Shown here one piece after another: positions 51,894 through 60,153 of a stretch of 64,000 bases of DNA. Position numbers and translations under genes: made by a program. The notes under the pieces are model-generated. The model was not told where the DNA came from. It searched no databases and worked only from the letters and a program-made list of their open reading frames with translations. How positions within the stretch are numbered: the first letter of the stretch is position 1; every line of letters starts with the position of its first letter. Source of the stretch: Hyphomicrobiales bacterium (GTDB lineage: Bacteria; Pseudomonadota; Alphaproteobacteria; Rhizobiales; Rhizobiaceae); NCBI GenBank assembly GCA_900465685.1, contig UEGR01000003.1, forward strand, positions 62,001 to 126,000, given 5' to 3'.

Positions 51894-52559
51894 ATGTCAC
51901 AGATGCAAGAAGTGGAAACGCAGCTTCGCGACATGATACTCGGGCTTGAGCTTGGGCCGGGCGAACGCGTGACGGAGCGCTGGGTGGAGGCGCAGTTTGC
52001 CGCTTCCCGCACGCCGATCCGCGCAGCACTGTTGCGGCTGGAAGCAGAAGGTCTCGTCTGTCGCGAAGGGCGCGGCTGGACCGTTTCGCCGATCAATCTC
52101 AACGAAATTGAACAGATCGGCGTCTATCGTGAGGCGCTGGAAGTGGCGGCGATCCGTTTGACTGCGGCGCTTAATGATCGCAGCGGCGTCGAGCCGATTG
52201 GCGCCATGCTGGACAGTTGCGATGCCGAAACCTCGCGGGAGGAATGGCATCGGGTCGGCATGGATTTTCATATCGAACTGGCGCGCCTATCAGGCAATGA
52301 GTTTCTAAGCCGTGGCGTCCGCGATGCAATGCAGCGCCTGTCGCGGGCGCGCTGGCTGGAAGTGCGCGATGAAGCAGCACTTGCCCGCGCCTGGCGCGAG
52401 CATCACGCAATCCTTGAAGCGGTGCGCAATGGCGATCCCGACGAGGCGGCAAAGCTGTTGAGCGCCCATCTGGGCGGCAGCCGCGACCGTCTCGTCAGCA
52501 GTTTGCACGAAGACCGTCGCGGCCTGAAGGCGCGGGGCTTTGCGGTTATCAGCGCGTGA
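51894..52559 (+). CDS. GntR-family transcriptional regulator (FadR/FCD subfamily)
   Basis: 221 aa. The N-terminal winged HTH contains LELGPGERVTERWVEAQFAA and SRTPIRAALLRLEAEGLVCR; the C-terminal FCD domain has IGVYREALEVAAIRLTAALN and WREHHAILEAVRNGDPDEAA with potential metal-binding His residues. It probably represses the divergent MFS gene and itself through the dyad at 51777-51810. The start ATG is 11 nt from AAGGAG, slightly long. A repeat element begins 3 bp after its stop. Confidence 0.94.
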   Translation: MSQMQEVETQLRDMILGLELGPGERVTERWVEAQFAASRTPIRAALLRLEAEGLVCREGRGWTVSPINLNEIEQIGVYREALEVAAIRLTAALNDRSGVEPIGAMLDSCDAETSREEWHRVGMDFHIELARLSGNEFLSRGVRDAMQRLSRARWLEVRDEAALARAWREHHAILEAVRNGDPDEAAKLLSAHLGGSRDRLVSSLHEDRRGLKARGFAVISA

Positions 52560-52561
52560 AC

Positions 52562-52665
52562 TAAAGCATTTCCAGCAAAAGTGCGAAGCGGTTTTGCGTA
52601 GGACAATGCGTAAAAACAAATGGATAGAGCGGTTCCACGATTCCGTTTTAACCGGAACCGCTCTA
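52562..52665 (+). repeat. Bru-RS/RIME-like intergenic repeat, copy 3
   Basis: 104 bp, TAAAGCATTTCC... to GGAACCGCTCTA, with few differences from copies 1 and 2. It fills the gap between two convergent genes, starting 3 bp after the gntR stop. Its right end (CTA, 52663-52665) is the stop codon of the small gene on the minus strand. Confidence 0.9.
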
Positions 52666-52899
52666 GCGCCAGTCAGGTAGCCTGTGTCCGCCGCGCGGCA
52701 AGCGTGACTGACGCCCTTCCATGAGGCCAAGGTCGCGCAGCAGGTAATCGGGCGAATGTTCGCTGACGACATAGGGCGCTGGTTTGCGCTGAAACAGGCG
52801 CATGAACAGGCGATACCAGCCAGTGGCGGCTTTATCGGAAGGGCCAGACGCAGTGCAGACCCCTGCAAGGGTTGGCGCATTGATCTTGATGTTTTGCAT
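52663..52899 (-). CDS. small DUF1127-like protein
   Basis: 78 aa. MQNIKINAPTLAGVCTASGP is followed by GWYRLFMRLFQRKPAPYVVS and SPDYLLRDLGLMEGRQSRLP, which resembles the C-terminal helix (L-x-D-L/I-G-L) of DUF1127 proteins, small regulators or RNA-binding proteins in alphaproteobacteria. The ATG start has only a weak SD (GGAACC). Its TAG stop is supplied by the repeat. It is divergent from the LysR gene. The call is tentative. Confidence 0.5.
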   Translation of the reverse strand: MQNIKINAPTLAGVCTASGPSDKAATGWYRLFMRLFQRKPAPYVVSEHSPDYLLRDLGLMEGRQSRLPRGGHRLPDWR

Positions 52900-53002
52900 G
52901 GTTCCGGCTTTGCTTTTGTGAGCCGTGGGAGACAGCTCAGTTAAATTCTGCCTATAGATATGGCCAGAAAAGCTGTTGTTTTCCAATTGAACGTCGATTA
53001 CC

Positions 53003-53025
53003 ATGCATAAGGAGAACTTATGCAT
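53003..53025 (+). promoter_or_regulatory. perfect stem-loop holding the SD of the LysR gene
   Basis: ATGCATAA (53003-53010), loop GGAGAAC, TTATGCAT (53018-53025), ending one base before the ATG at 53027. The SD GGAG is the loop itself. As DNA it could be an operator overlapping the start; as RNA it would present the SD in a hairpin loop. Confidence 0.65.
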
Positions 53026-53026
53026 C

Positions 53027-53911
53027 ATGGTGTCGTCGCTTCCCCCTTTATCCGCCATTCGCGTCTTTGAATCCGCATCCCGGCATGCAAGTTTTACCAA
53101 GGCTGCGGAAGAGCTTGGCATGACGCAGGCCGCTGTCAGCTATCAGATCAAGATGCTGGAGGAGCGCGTCGGTGCGCCCCTGTTTCTGCGCATGCCGAGA
53201 CAGGTGAAGCTGACCGAGCTTGGTGAGCGACTGGCGCCGTCCATCACCGAAGCTTTTGAAACGATGCGCACGGCTTTCGCGACCTTGCGGGAGGATACGG
53301 AAGGTGTTCTCTCGATTAGCGTCGTGGCCACTTTTGCGGCCAACTGGCTGGTTCAGCGCCTTGGCTCGTTCCAGATGGAGCATCCGCTTCTGGCGGTGCG
53401 GCTCGATTCCAACGACAGACTGGTCGATTTCACCCAGAGCGAGGTTGATCTGGCTGTCCGCACCGGCACTGGCAACTGGCCGGGATTGGTCAGTCATGAG
53501 CTGATCAAGGCGCAATTCACTCCCATGCTGAGCCCGAAACTTGCGGCGAGCATTGGCGGGGTGCGCGAGCCCGCCGACCTGTTGCGCCTGCCCGCCATTG
53601 ATGCGAGCGATCCGTGGTGGCGGCTGTGGTTCGAAGCCGCTGGCGTTCGCGATCCGCAGGTGCGGGGTAACACGCAGAACCGGTTGGGTGCACAACATCT
53701 GGAAGGGCGTGCAGCCACGGCAGGCCTTGGCATGGGTATCCTCACACCAGCTTTTCATACGGCGGAAGTTGCGGCGGGTCTGCTGATCCAGCCCTTCGAC
53801 CTCCTCTGCGACGATGGCCGTTCCTATTGGCTGGTCTATCCGGAATCCCGCCGTAATGTGCCGAAAATCCGGGCTTTTCGGGCATGGATATTGGGGGAAC
53901 TTGGAAAATAA
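53027..53911 (+). CDS. LysR-family regulator (GcvA-like)
   Basis: 294 aa. HTH: LPPLSAIRVFESASRHASFT then KAAEELGMTQAAVSYQIKML. The effector domain has GTGNWPGLVSHEL and AATAGLGMGILTPAF, typical of the GcvA/AmpR-type LysR group. The ATG at 53027 is preferred; an ATG at 53003 is in frame but lies in the hairpin that carries the SD. It stands between a small divergent gene and the AhpD-like/ECF pair, whose regulation it might share, though there is no direct evidence. Confidence 0.92.
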   Translation: MVSSLPPLSAIRVFESASRHASFTKAAEELGMTQAAVSYQIKMLEERVGAPLFLRMPRQVKLTELGERLAPSITEAFETMRTAFATLREDTEGVLSISVVATFAANWLVQRLGSFQMEHPLLAVRLDSNDRLVDFTQSEVDLAVRTGTGNWPGLVSHELIKAQFTPMLSPKLAASIGGVREPADLLRLPAIDASDPWWRLWFEAAGVRDPQVRGNTQNRLGAQHLEGRAATAGLGMGILTPAFHTAEVAAGLLIQPFDLLCDDGRSYWLVYPESRRNVPKIRAFRAWILGELGK

Positions 53912-54009
53912 CGGCCATCGGCAAATTTTTTTGCCTGCATGTCACATTCAGTGTTGCTCGCTCGTCATGTCTTTCGAACCACCAAATTAAACCCGAAAGG
54001 AACGAGACC

Positions 54010-54495
54010 ATGACTGCTACGCTGAACCCATTCAATGTTGCTCCTGCTCTGATGAAGTCCTGGATGACCACCTCGCAGGCCGTCGCTTCCAGTCTGGAAG
54101 GAAGCCTGATCGAACTGGTCAAAATTCGCTCGTCGCAGATCAATGCCTGCGCAAATTGCATCAACATGCATACGATTGAGGCCCGTTCGCTGGGTGAAAC
54201 CGAACAGCGGATTTATTTGCTCTCGGCCTGGCAGGAAGCGCCATGCTATTCTGAACGCGAGCGCGCTGCGCTTGGCTGGGTGGACGCGCTGACTCGCCTC
54301 TCGCAGGGTCATGATCTTGCCGAAGCGCGCAAGGCCTTACAGGCGCAGTTTACGGAGGGGGAACAGGTGAATCTCACGCTGATGATCAACATTATCAATG
54401 GCTGGAACCGCATGGCCGTTGGCTTCGGCCTCTGGTTCGATCCGGCGGCTGCAAAAGCCACCGCCCAGAAGCCCGCCGCCGAGGCGGTCGCCTGA
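54010..54495 (+). CDS. carboxymuconolactone decarboxylase/AhpD-like protein
   Basis: 161 aa. The CxxC redox motif with the following His is in NACANCINMHTIEARSLGET, the AhpD core signature. The C-terminal Ala/Lys-rich tail is extra. AhpD-like proteins act as peroxidases or reductants. ATG start after AAAGGAACGAGACC. Its stop overlaps the start of an ECF41-type sigma factor (TGATG), a pairing well known for ECF41 systems. Confidence 0.93.
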   Translation: MTATLNPFNVAPALMKSWMTTSQAVASSLEGSLIELVKIRSSQINACANCINMHTIEARSLGETEQRIYLLSAWQEAPCYSERERAALGWVDALTRLSQGHDLAEARKALQAQFTEGEQVNLTLMINIINGWNRMAVGFGLWFDPAAAKATAQKPAAEAVA

Positions 54496-55358
54496 TGGTG
54501 GGTGAGCAGGCTCATGACGACGCAGCGGAGATTTTCGATCCGCTGCGTCCGAAACTGATCCGCGTCGCCTATCGCATGCTCGGCTCTGTCGCCGATGCGG
54601 AAGATATGGTGCAGGAGGCGTTCATCCGCTGGATGAACGCCGATCGCAGCGAAGTCCGCGAGCCGGAAGCCTTTCTGCGGCGCACGGTGACGCGGCTTTG
54701 TCTCGACCGGCTTAAATCCGGCCAAAGGCAGCGCGAAACCTATCTCGGCCCGTGGATTCCAGACCCGGTGATCGAGGAGGAAGAGGAAGACGACGATGTT
54801 ACCTTGCCGCTGATGCTGGCATTGGAGCGGCTTTCACCGCTGGAACGGGCGGCTTTCCTGTTGCATGACGTATTCGGCCTCGACTTCGATGAAATCTCGA
54901 AAACAATCCAGCGCGATGCAGCGGCCTGCCGCCAGCTCGCTGCCCGTGCGCGCAAACATGTCCGCGAAGAGCGCCCGCGATTTCAGGTCGACAAGCAACG
55001 CGGTCTTGAACTGGCGCAGGCTTTCTTCACGGCTTCACGCAGCGGCGATATGAACGCGCTGGGAACCATGCTCGCCGCCGATGTGCACATGCATGCGGAT
55101 GGCGGCGGAAAACGTCCGGCTTTCCCGAAGCCGATTTTCGGTTTTACCGATGTCATGGAAATTCACGAGAAGCTTGCCGGCTATTTCAGAGCCAATGGTT
55201 CCAAGCTCTTGCGCACCACCTTTATCAATGGTCTGCCGGGCTTTATCTCGCTTGAATCGGATGGTCAGATCCAGACCACCGCGCTCGATATCGAAGACGG
55301 AAAGATTGCGGCGATCTATGTCGTCCGCAATCCCGACAAGTTACAGCACCTGCATTGA
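54495..55358 (+). CDS. ECF41-type (SigJ-like) RNA polymerase sigma factor
   Basis: 287 aa. Sigma-2: LIRVAYRMLGSVADAEDMVQ then EAFIRWMN. Sigma-4: LSPLERAAFLLHDVFGLDFD then EISKTIQRDAAACRQLAARA. The C-terminal SnoaL-like domain, which replaces an anti-sigma factor in ECF41, shows DVHMHADGGGKRPAFP (family DGGGR) and NPDKLQHL near the end (family NPDKL). The linker reads YLGPWIPDPV. Coupled to the AhpD-like gene, which is its usual target in this group. Confidence 0.94.
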   Translation: MVGEQAHDDAAEIFDPLRPKLIRVAYRMLGSVADAEDMVQEAFIRWMNADRSEVREPEAFLRRTVTRLCLDRLKSGQRQRETYLGPWIPDPVIEEEEEDDDVTLPLMLALERLSPLERAAFLLHDVFGLDFDEISKTIQRDAAACRQLAARARKHVREERPRFQVDKQRGLELAQAFFTASRSGDMNALGTMLAADVHMHADGGGKRPAFPKPIFGFTDVMEIHEKLAGYFRANGSKLLRTTFINGLPGFISLESDGQIQTTALDIEDGKIAAIYVVRNPDKLQHLH

Positions 55359-55370
55359 AGTGCGTTGCCG

Positions 55371-55670
55371 CTACCCGATCAGGTAGCGGCAAAGACCGGC
55401 AGCGCTGATGCCGATGATCACGGTCGGCAGCATGGAAAAGCGCGTGGCGGCAAGAATGGTGATTGCCAGCGCCAGAAGATCGGCGGGTTTGTCGGAGACG
55501 AAATCCGGCGCGATGACTGATATCAGCACACAACCGGGCGCGGCTTCCATCACGGCGGTGGCGCGTTTGCTGAGCGTGCGATTGCGCAACAGCACATAGC
55601 CGCCGATGCGGGTGAGATAGGTGACGCTGGCCATCAAAACGATGGTGAGAACGGCTAACGGATCGATCAT
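55371..55670 (-). CDS. azlD: AzlD-family branched-chain amino acid exporter subunit
   Basis: 99 aa with three to four membrane segments: AVLTIVLMASVTYLTRIGGY, APGCVLISVIAPDF and LLALAITILAAT. AzlD is the small partner of AzlC in export of branched-chain amino acids. Its start overlaps the azlC stop by 4 bases. Convergent with the sigma factor gene, 12 bp between stops. Confidence 0.92.
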   Translation of the reverse strand: MIDPLAVLTIVLMASVTYLTRIGGYVLLRNRTLSKRATAVMEAAPGCVLISVIAPDFVSDKPADLLALAITILAATRFSMLPTVIIGISAAGLCRYLIG

Positions 55671-56407
55671 TCTTCACCTGCCAGAAGATAGGCGGCAACG
55701 AGGCCGGAAAGTGCACCGGCGGCGACATACCATGCGCCGGGAATGGTGAGATAGGTAACGGCGGCGACGACAAGGCTGACCAGCCAGGGGCGCGCTGCGG
55801 CAAAGCCCTTCCACATGCCGGCCAGCAGCACCAGAAACACTGCCGGAAACGCCATGTCGAAACCATAGGGCCGCAAATCGCCCATCATCGGGCCAAAGGC
55901 TGCACCAAGCGTGGTGAAAAGCACCCACGCGATGTAGAACGGAATGGCGACGCCCGCATAGAATTTGAGGCTCAGCGCCGGATTGACGCCCTTCTCCTGA
56001 CGGCGCTTTGCATCGGCGAGGCCGAGCGCCCAGCTTTCATCGCACATCAGAAACAGGCTGGCGAAAGCCTTGCGCTTCGGCAGATGGCGGATGAAGGGTG
56101 CAAGGGCCGCGCCCATCAGCAGATGGCGGCTGTTGACCAGAAGCGTGATGGCAGCAATGAGCAGGACATGTGGCGGCGAGGTCCAGAGCTGGATAGCTGC
56201 AAATTCCGAACCGCCTGCGAAATTCAGGCCGGTCATCAAGGGTACTTCAACGACGCTGAGACCCTTCTGTGCGGCCTGTGCGCCCAGAACCAGAGCATAG
56301 GGAATAATGCCAAGCAAAACTGGCAGTCCGGCGGCAGCACCCCGCCAGAATTCAGATCGGCGCCCGGATTTGCTTTGTTGAGGCACATAGGCCTGCGAAA
56401 TATCCAT
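55667..56407 (-). CDS. azlC: AzlC-family branched-chain amino acid exporter subunit
   Basis: 246 aa, multi-pass. Landmarks: GAAAGLPVLLGIIPYALVLG, LMTGLNFAGGSEFAAIQLW, LLVNSRHLLMGAALAP and MCDESWALG, which are typical AzlC/YgaZ blocks. It works with AzlD. Divergent from an Lrp-type gene across a 269-bp gap that contains a repeat copy; such regulators commonly control azlCD. Confidence 0.94.
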   Translation of the reverse strand: MDISQAYVPQQSKSGRRSEFWRGAAAGLPVLLGIIPYALVLGAQAAQKGLSVVEVPLMTGLNFAGGSEFAAIQLWTSPPHVLLIAAITLLVNSRHLLMGAALAPFIRHLPKRKAFASLFLMCDESWALGLADAKRRQEKGVNPALSLKFYAGVAIPFYIAWVLFTTLGAAFGPMMGDLRPYGFDMAFPAVFLVLLAGMWKGFAAARPWLVSLVVAAVTYLTIPGAWYVAAGALSGLVAAYLLAGEE

Positions 56408-56453
56408 AAAATTCCCGTTGGCGGGCCTCGCGGCTGCCCCTTGTCTGTTACTC

Positions 56454-56547
56454 CAGAGCGGTTCCCGTTTTTACTGAACCGCTCTGTCCATTTTTTCACG
56501 CATTATCCGACGCAAAACCGCTTTGCACTTTTGCTGGAAATGCTTGA
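56454..56547 (-). repeat. Bru-RS/RIME-like intergenic repeat, copy 4 (inverted, shorter)
   Basis: About 94 bp in the opposite orientation to copies 1-3: AGAGCGGTTC...GAACCGCTCT hairpin, then CACGCATTATCC and GCACTTTTGCTGGAAATGCT. It lies in the azlC-lrp divergent region. Confidence 0.88.
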
Positions 56548-56676
56548 GCATCTTTGCCTGAGAGCGAACGGCAATATAGCCAATGTCTTGAGCAATCGGG
56601 TTGCAAAGATTGGCCAATTGCAGCAATATTTGGCAGGAAATGCCAATAGTGTGGGCACAATTGAAATCGGTGGCCA

Positions 56677-57135
56677 ATGAAACTGGACGAGATCGACAAG
56701 CGGATTCTGCGCGTGCTGCAACGCGACGGGCGCATCGCCAACAATGATTTGGCGCGCGAGGTCGGTCTGTCGCCGTCGCCCTGTCTCAGGCGGGTGAAGC
56801 TTCTGGAAGAAGCGGGCGTGATCGACCGCTATGTCGCGGTGCTCAATCCCGCCAAGATCGGCAAGGGGCTGACTTTCTTCACCCGCATTCGGCTGGACAG
56901 GCAGGACGAGGAGACGCTTCAGGAATTTGCGCGCGAGATATTGAAGCTGCCGCAGGTGCTCGAATGCTATTTCATGCTGGGCGATTACGACGCGATGATC
57001 CGCGTGGTCGCGGCAGATATTGAGGAATATAGGCGGTTCCAGTCGGAATATCTAAGTCGCATCAAGGGTGTGCAGAACCTCAAGACGGATGTGCCCAGCC
57101 AGGCCGTCAAGCAGACCTCGGCAATGCCACTTTAG
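56677..57135 (+). CDS. Lrp/AsnC-family transcriptional regulator
   Basis: 152 aa. HTH: LDEIDKRILRVLQRDGRIAN then NDLAREVGLSPSPCLRRVKL. The C-terminal RAM domain has VLECYFMLGDYDAMIRVVAA and SEYLSRIKGVQNLKT. It probably senses amino acids and controls the divergent azlCD export genes. No strong SD is seen before the ATG. Confidence 0.94.
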   Translation: MKLDEIDKRILRVLQRDGRIANNDLAREVGLSPSPCLRRVKLLEEAGVIDRYVAVLNPAKIGKGLTFFTRIRLDRQDEETLQEFAREILKLPQVLECYFMLGDYDAMIRVVAADIEEYRRFQSEYLSRIKGVQNLKTDVPSQAVKQTSAMPL

Positions 57136-57153
57136 GGCCACTCTAGGACCGCT

Positions 57154-58356
57154 TCAGGCATTCCTGGTGCGCGGTTTAGGAAGCAGCAGCAGGCTTAAAA
57201 GCGCGACCGCGGAGAGGAACGCTCCGGCGAGAAAGGTGGCAGACGAGCCATGGGCCTCCCATAGCCAGCCCGCGCCGATATTTCCCGTCAGCATCACAAA
57301 GCCGGTGATCACGTTGAATATGCCGAAGGCGGTGCCCTTGAGATGGGCGGGCGCGGTATCTGCGATAAGCGTTGCGAGAATGCCTTGCGAAAAGCCCATA
57401 TGCAGTCCCCACAGGACAATGCCCGCCAGAAAGGGATAAATCGACGTCGAAAGGGCGATCACCAGATCAGCGGCGACAAGAAAGCCAAGGCTTGCGGCAA
57501 GCAGGCCCTTGCGGCCCATCCGGTCCGACAGGCTGCCGACGGGATAGGCGGTCAGTCCATAAACCGCATGCATGACAACCATGGTGATTGGCACCCATGC
57601 AGCGGCAAAACCGGCTTCCTGCGCTTTGAGCAGCAGAAACGCTTCGCTAAAACGGGCAAGCGTCAGGATCGACGCGACAGCAATGACGATCCACACGGCG
57701 GCATTGAGTTTCCCTGTATCGGCAAAGCGGGGAAAGCCTTTTGAACGCGCAGGCGGTGTTTCCGGTTCGCGAATGCCGACGATCAGAAGCGCGACCGCGA
57801 TGAAGGCCGGGATGGCGGCAATCCAGAAGATCGTGACGATGTTGCCGCCTGTCGCGAGCATCAAGCCGATAGCGACAAGCGGACCGACAAAGCCGCCAAC
57901 CGTATCAAGCGATTTCCGCAAGCCGAAGGCCGCGCCGCGAATTTCCGGCGGCGTAACGTCGGCAATCAGAGCGTCGCGCGGTGTGCCGCGTATGCCCTTG
58001 CCGACACGGTCAATGGCTTTGGCGGTGACGATGCCGCCCGCAGTCGTGGCAAGCGGAAAGATCAGCTTGGAGAGGGCCGCGAGCCCATAGCCCGCCACTG
58101 CGAGGGGTTTTCGGCGGCCGGTCCAGTCGGATATGACGCCGGAGAAAAGCTTGGTGATCGTGGCGATGGCGACCGACAGGCCTTCGATAAAGCCGACCAT
58201 CATCGCGGATGCGCCCAATCCCGCCACCAGATAAAGCGGCAGCAGTGTCTGTACCATTTCCGACGAAATATCCATCAACAGGCTGACGAAACCCAAAATC
58301 CACACGGTTGAGGGAATTGCGGTTTTCTTGTCGGTGGAAGCTGAACCGGTCGCCAT
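57154..58356 (-). CDS. MFS-family transporter
   Basis: 400 aa, about 12 membrane segments. WILGFVSLLMDISSEMVQTL begins the first segment; DWTGRRKPLAVAGYGLAALS is the loop 2-3 motif and RVGKGIRGTPRDALIADVTP is typical of a DHA-like/YfkF-type group. The second half has GSLSDRMGRKGLLAAS. The start is the ATG at 58354-58356; upstream 17 codons are open but lack an SD. Substrate unknown. Confidence 0.92.
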   Translation of the reverse strand: MATGSASTDKKTAIPSTVWILGFVSLLMDISSEMVQTLLPLYLVAGLGASAMMVGFIEGLSVAIATITKLFSGVISDWTGRRKPLAVAGYGLAALSKLIFPLATTAGGIVTAKAIDRVGKGIRGTPRDALIADVTPPEIRGAAFGLRKSLDTVGGFVGPLVAIGLMLATGGNIVTIFWIAAIPAFIAVALLIVGIREPETPPARSKGFPRFADTGKLNAAVWIVIAVASILTLARFSEAFLLLKAQEAGFAAAWVPITMVVMHAVYGLTAYPVGSLSDRMGRKGLLAASLGFLVAADLVIALSTSIYPFLAGIVLWGLHMGFSQGILATLIADTAPAHLKGTAFGIFNVITGFVMLTGNIGAGWLWEAHGSSATFLAGAFLSAVALLSLLLLPKPRTRNA

Positions 58357-58431
58357 GCAGAAAATCCGAATCTGTCGAAGGATTATCGGTCTGATAGCAC
58401 AGTTCAATCAAATATGAGCGACAGTCTCACA

Positions 58432-58707
58432 TTATTTCAGATAGGCGCGAACCACATCCACAAGTTCGCCGGCGCCTTCGTCGCGCTCTTTCTGTGGCAG
58501 GTCGCCATCGGCGACATGCATCAGAATATGATCCTCGATCACCTCTGCCATCAGCCCGTTCACAGCGCCGCGCACGCCGGCAATTACTTGCATGACTTCG
58601 GAACAGCCCTTTTCCTCTTCAAGCATCCGCTCCACACCCTCAAGCTGCCCGCGAATGCGGCGCACGCGGTTGATAAGCTTCTGCTTTTCGCGGATGGTAT
58701 GGGTCAT
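58432..58707 (-). CDS. dmeR: RcnR/CsoR-family Ni/Co-responsive repressor
   Basis: 91 aa. The N-terminus MTHTIREKQKLINRVRRIRG matches RcnR. The H-C-H-H metal set is intact: His3, Cys35, His60, His64, which is diagnostic of Ni(II)/Co(II) sensing RcnR-type proteins rather than the Cu(I) set of CsoR. It lies 24 bp downstream of dmeF in one operon. It should bind the G-tract operator upstream of dmeF and release it with metal. Confidence 0.92.
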   Translation of the reverse strand: MTHTIREKQKLINRVRRIRGQLEGVERMLEEEKGCSEVMQVIAGVRGAVNGLMAEVIEDHILMHVADGDLPQKERDEGAGELVDVVRAYLK

Positions 58708-58731
58708 GGCTGCTCCTGAATGGTCGATCGG

Positions 58732-59721
58732 TCAGGCGGGGCGGGCTTCCACCTCCACCGTCACATGCGACAAATCGTGGATCGCTGCAAGCTTCTTGCG
58801 GTAATAGGACGGCGCCTTCGGAGTTGCCGTGACAATCGACACGATGGCGCCGTGATGTCCCGGCCCAAGCTGCCAGACATGCAGGTCGGCAATTTCGCCG
58901 CCTTCCTTCGCAATGATTTCACTGATCTCTTCGGGCAGATCCTCGCCTTCAGGAATATAATCGAGAAGCGTTGCGCCCGCATCGCGAACGAGACCCCAGG
59001 ACCAGCGTGCAATCACCAATGCACCGACAATGCCCATGGCCGGGTCGAGCCATAGCCAGCCGTAAAGGCTGCCGAGAAGAAGTGCGGCAATTGCCAGTAC
59101 CGAGGTCAGCGCGTCGGCCAGCACGTGGACATAAGCGGCGCGCAGGTTCTGGTCGTGACCCTTTTCATGGTCATGCGCGTGCTCATGTCCGTGGTGGTGA
59201 TGCGCGTGGTCGTCCTTCAACAACCATGCGCAGACGAGATTGACCGCGAGGCCAACGCAGGCGACCAGAATGGCTTCATGGAAATTGATGCTCACCGGAG
59301 CACTGAAGCGTTGGAAACTTTCCCAGCCGATGAGCAGTGCGATCAGGGCCAGAACAATTGCGCTGGCAAAGCCCGCCAGATCGCCGAGCTTGCCGGTGCC
59401 GAAGGTGAAACGCGGATTGTTGGCATGCTTGCGGGCATAGAGATAGGCCAGCGCTGCAATGAGCATCGCCGCCGCATGAGTGGACATGTGCCAGCCATCG
59501 GCAACCAGCGCCATCGACCCGTAAAGGTTCCCGGCAATGATCTCGATCACCATCATCGTGGCGGTAATGGCGATCACGATCCAGGTGCGTCGTTCATTGC
59601 GCTGGTGGTTCTCGCCCAGAAACACATGCTCGTGCCGCGCTTCGAGCTGGCGCCCGTGCGAATGCGAATGAGGGTGCTCATGTGAATGAACATGATCGCT
59701 GTGCGGATGATGCGTGCTCAT
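58732..59721 (-). CDS. dmeF: cation diffusion facilitator, DmeF-type Co/Ni exporter
   Basis: 329 aa. His-rich N-terminus (HHPHSDHVHSHEHPHSHSH), six membrane segments, and a cytoplasmic His-rich loop (HAHHHHGHEHAHDHEKGHD). CDF metal sites: HMSTHAAAM in the second segment (ADGWHMSTH) and YVHVLADALTSVLA. The C-terminal domain has LHVWQLGPGHH. It exports Co2+/Ni2+ by proton antiport. Start ATG with AAGGAGG upstream. The His clusters and the RcnR partner support DmeF rather than a zinc CDF. Confidence 0.94.
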   Translation of the reverse strand: MSTHHPHSDHVHSHEHPHSHSHGRQLEARHEHVFLGENHQRNERRTWIVIAITATMMVIEIIAGNLYGSMALVADGWHMSTHAAAMLIAALAYLYARKHANNPRFTFGTGKLGDLAGFASAIVLALIALLIGWESFQRFSAPVSINFHEAILVACVGLAVNLVCAWLLKDDHAHHHHGHEHAHDHEKGHDQNLRAAYVHVLADALTSVLAIAALLLGSLYGWLWLDPAMGIVGALVIARWSWGLVRDAGATLLDYIPEGEDLPEEISEIIAKEGGEIADLHVWQLGPGHHGAIVSIVTATPKAPSYYRKKLAAIHDLSHVTVEVEARPA

Positions 59722-59736
59722 ATCGCCGCCTCCTTA

Positions 59737-59762
59737 TAAAATAGGGGGGTATACTATTTTTA
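59737..59762. promoter_or_regulatory. DmeR operator (RcnR-type G-tract site)
   Basis: AAAATAGGGGGGTATACTATTTT lies immediately upstream of the dmeF SD. A six-G tract flanked by AT-rich TAGTA/TACTA elements is the established RcnR/DmeR recognition pattern. Confidence 0.78.
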
Positions 59763-60153
59763 GCATCGCGACAAGCGGCAGAATCGGAGGCTGCAAGCGG
59801 CGGCGCTTAATCTCGATCAGTTCGCGAAGTTTTGTGGCACACGAGAAAACGCCGAAAATCTCCCCCTTTGGAGGTAGGCTCTACGCCTGTTTACCGAGGA
59901 TTTCGTCCGTTTTGCCGGAATATTCAGCGGAGAATGATCAGCTAAGATCAGAACCGTAGTCTTGGGGCAAAGCGATCGAAACGACGAATTTCCACGCAAT
60001 GGCAAGCGTCGTTTCGGGTTTTCAATCTGTGCATCGTGCTTTGCAAAACTCCGCACTGGTTTTCAGGCCGATGTTCAACCGTATTTCCGGCAAAAGCGCG
60101 CGGCGCTTTATGCGGGCGATGCGTCGTAACAGACAGATGGAGCGGAGGGATTT
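59763..60153. other. intergenic region, no gene seen
   Basis: About 390 bp between dmeF (leftward) and the Hint-domain gene (rightward). The only recognisable content is a decayed repeat at its right end (60079-60146). Confidence 0.5.
60079..60146 (+). repeat. decayed Bru-RS/RIME-like repeat forming the leader of the Hint gene
   Basis: It aligns to copy 3 over about 68 bp with scattered substitutions: ATTTCCGGCAAAAGCGCG (copy 3 ATTTCCAGCAAAAGTGCG), GCGCTTTATGCG, GATGCGTCGTAACA and ATGGAGCGG. The GAGCGG end merges into GGAGGGA, the SD of the next gene. Confidence 0.7.
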
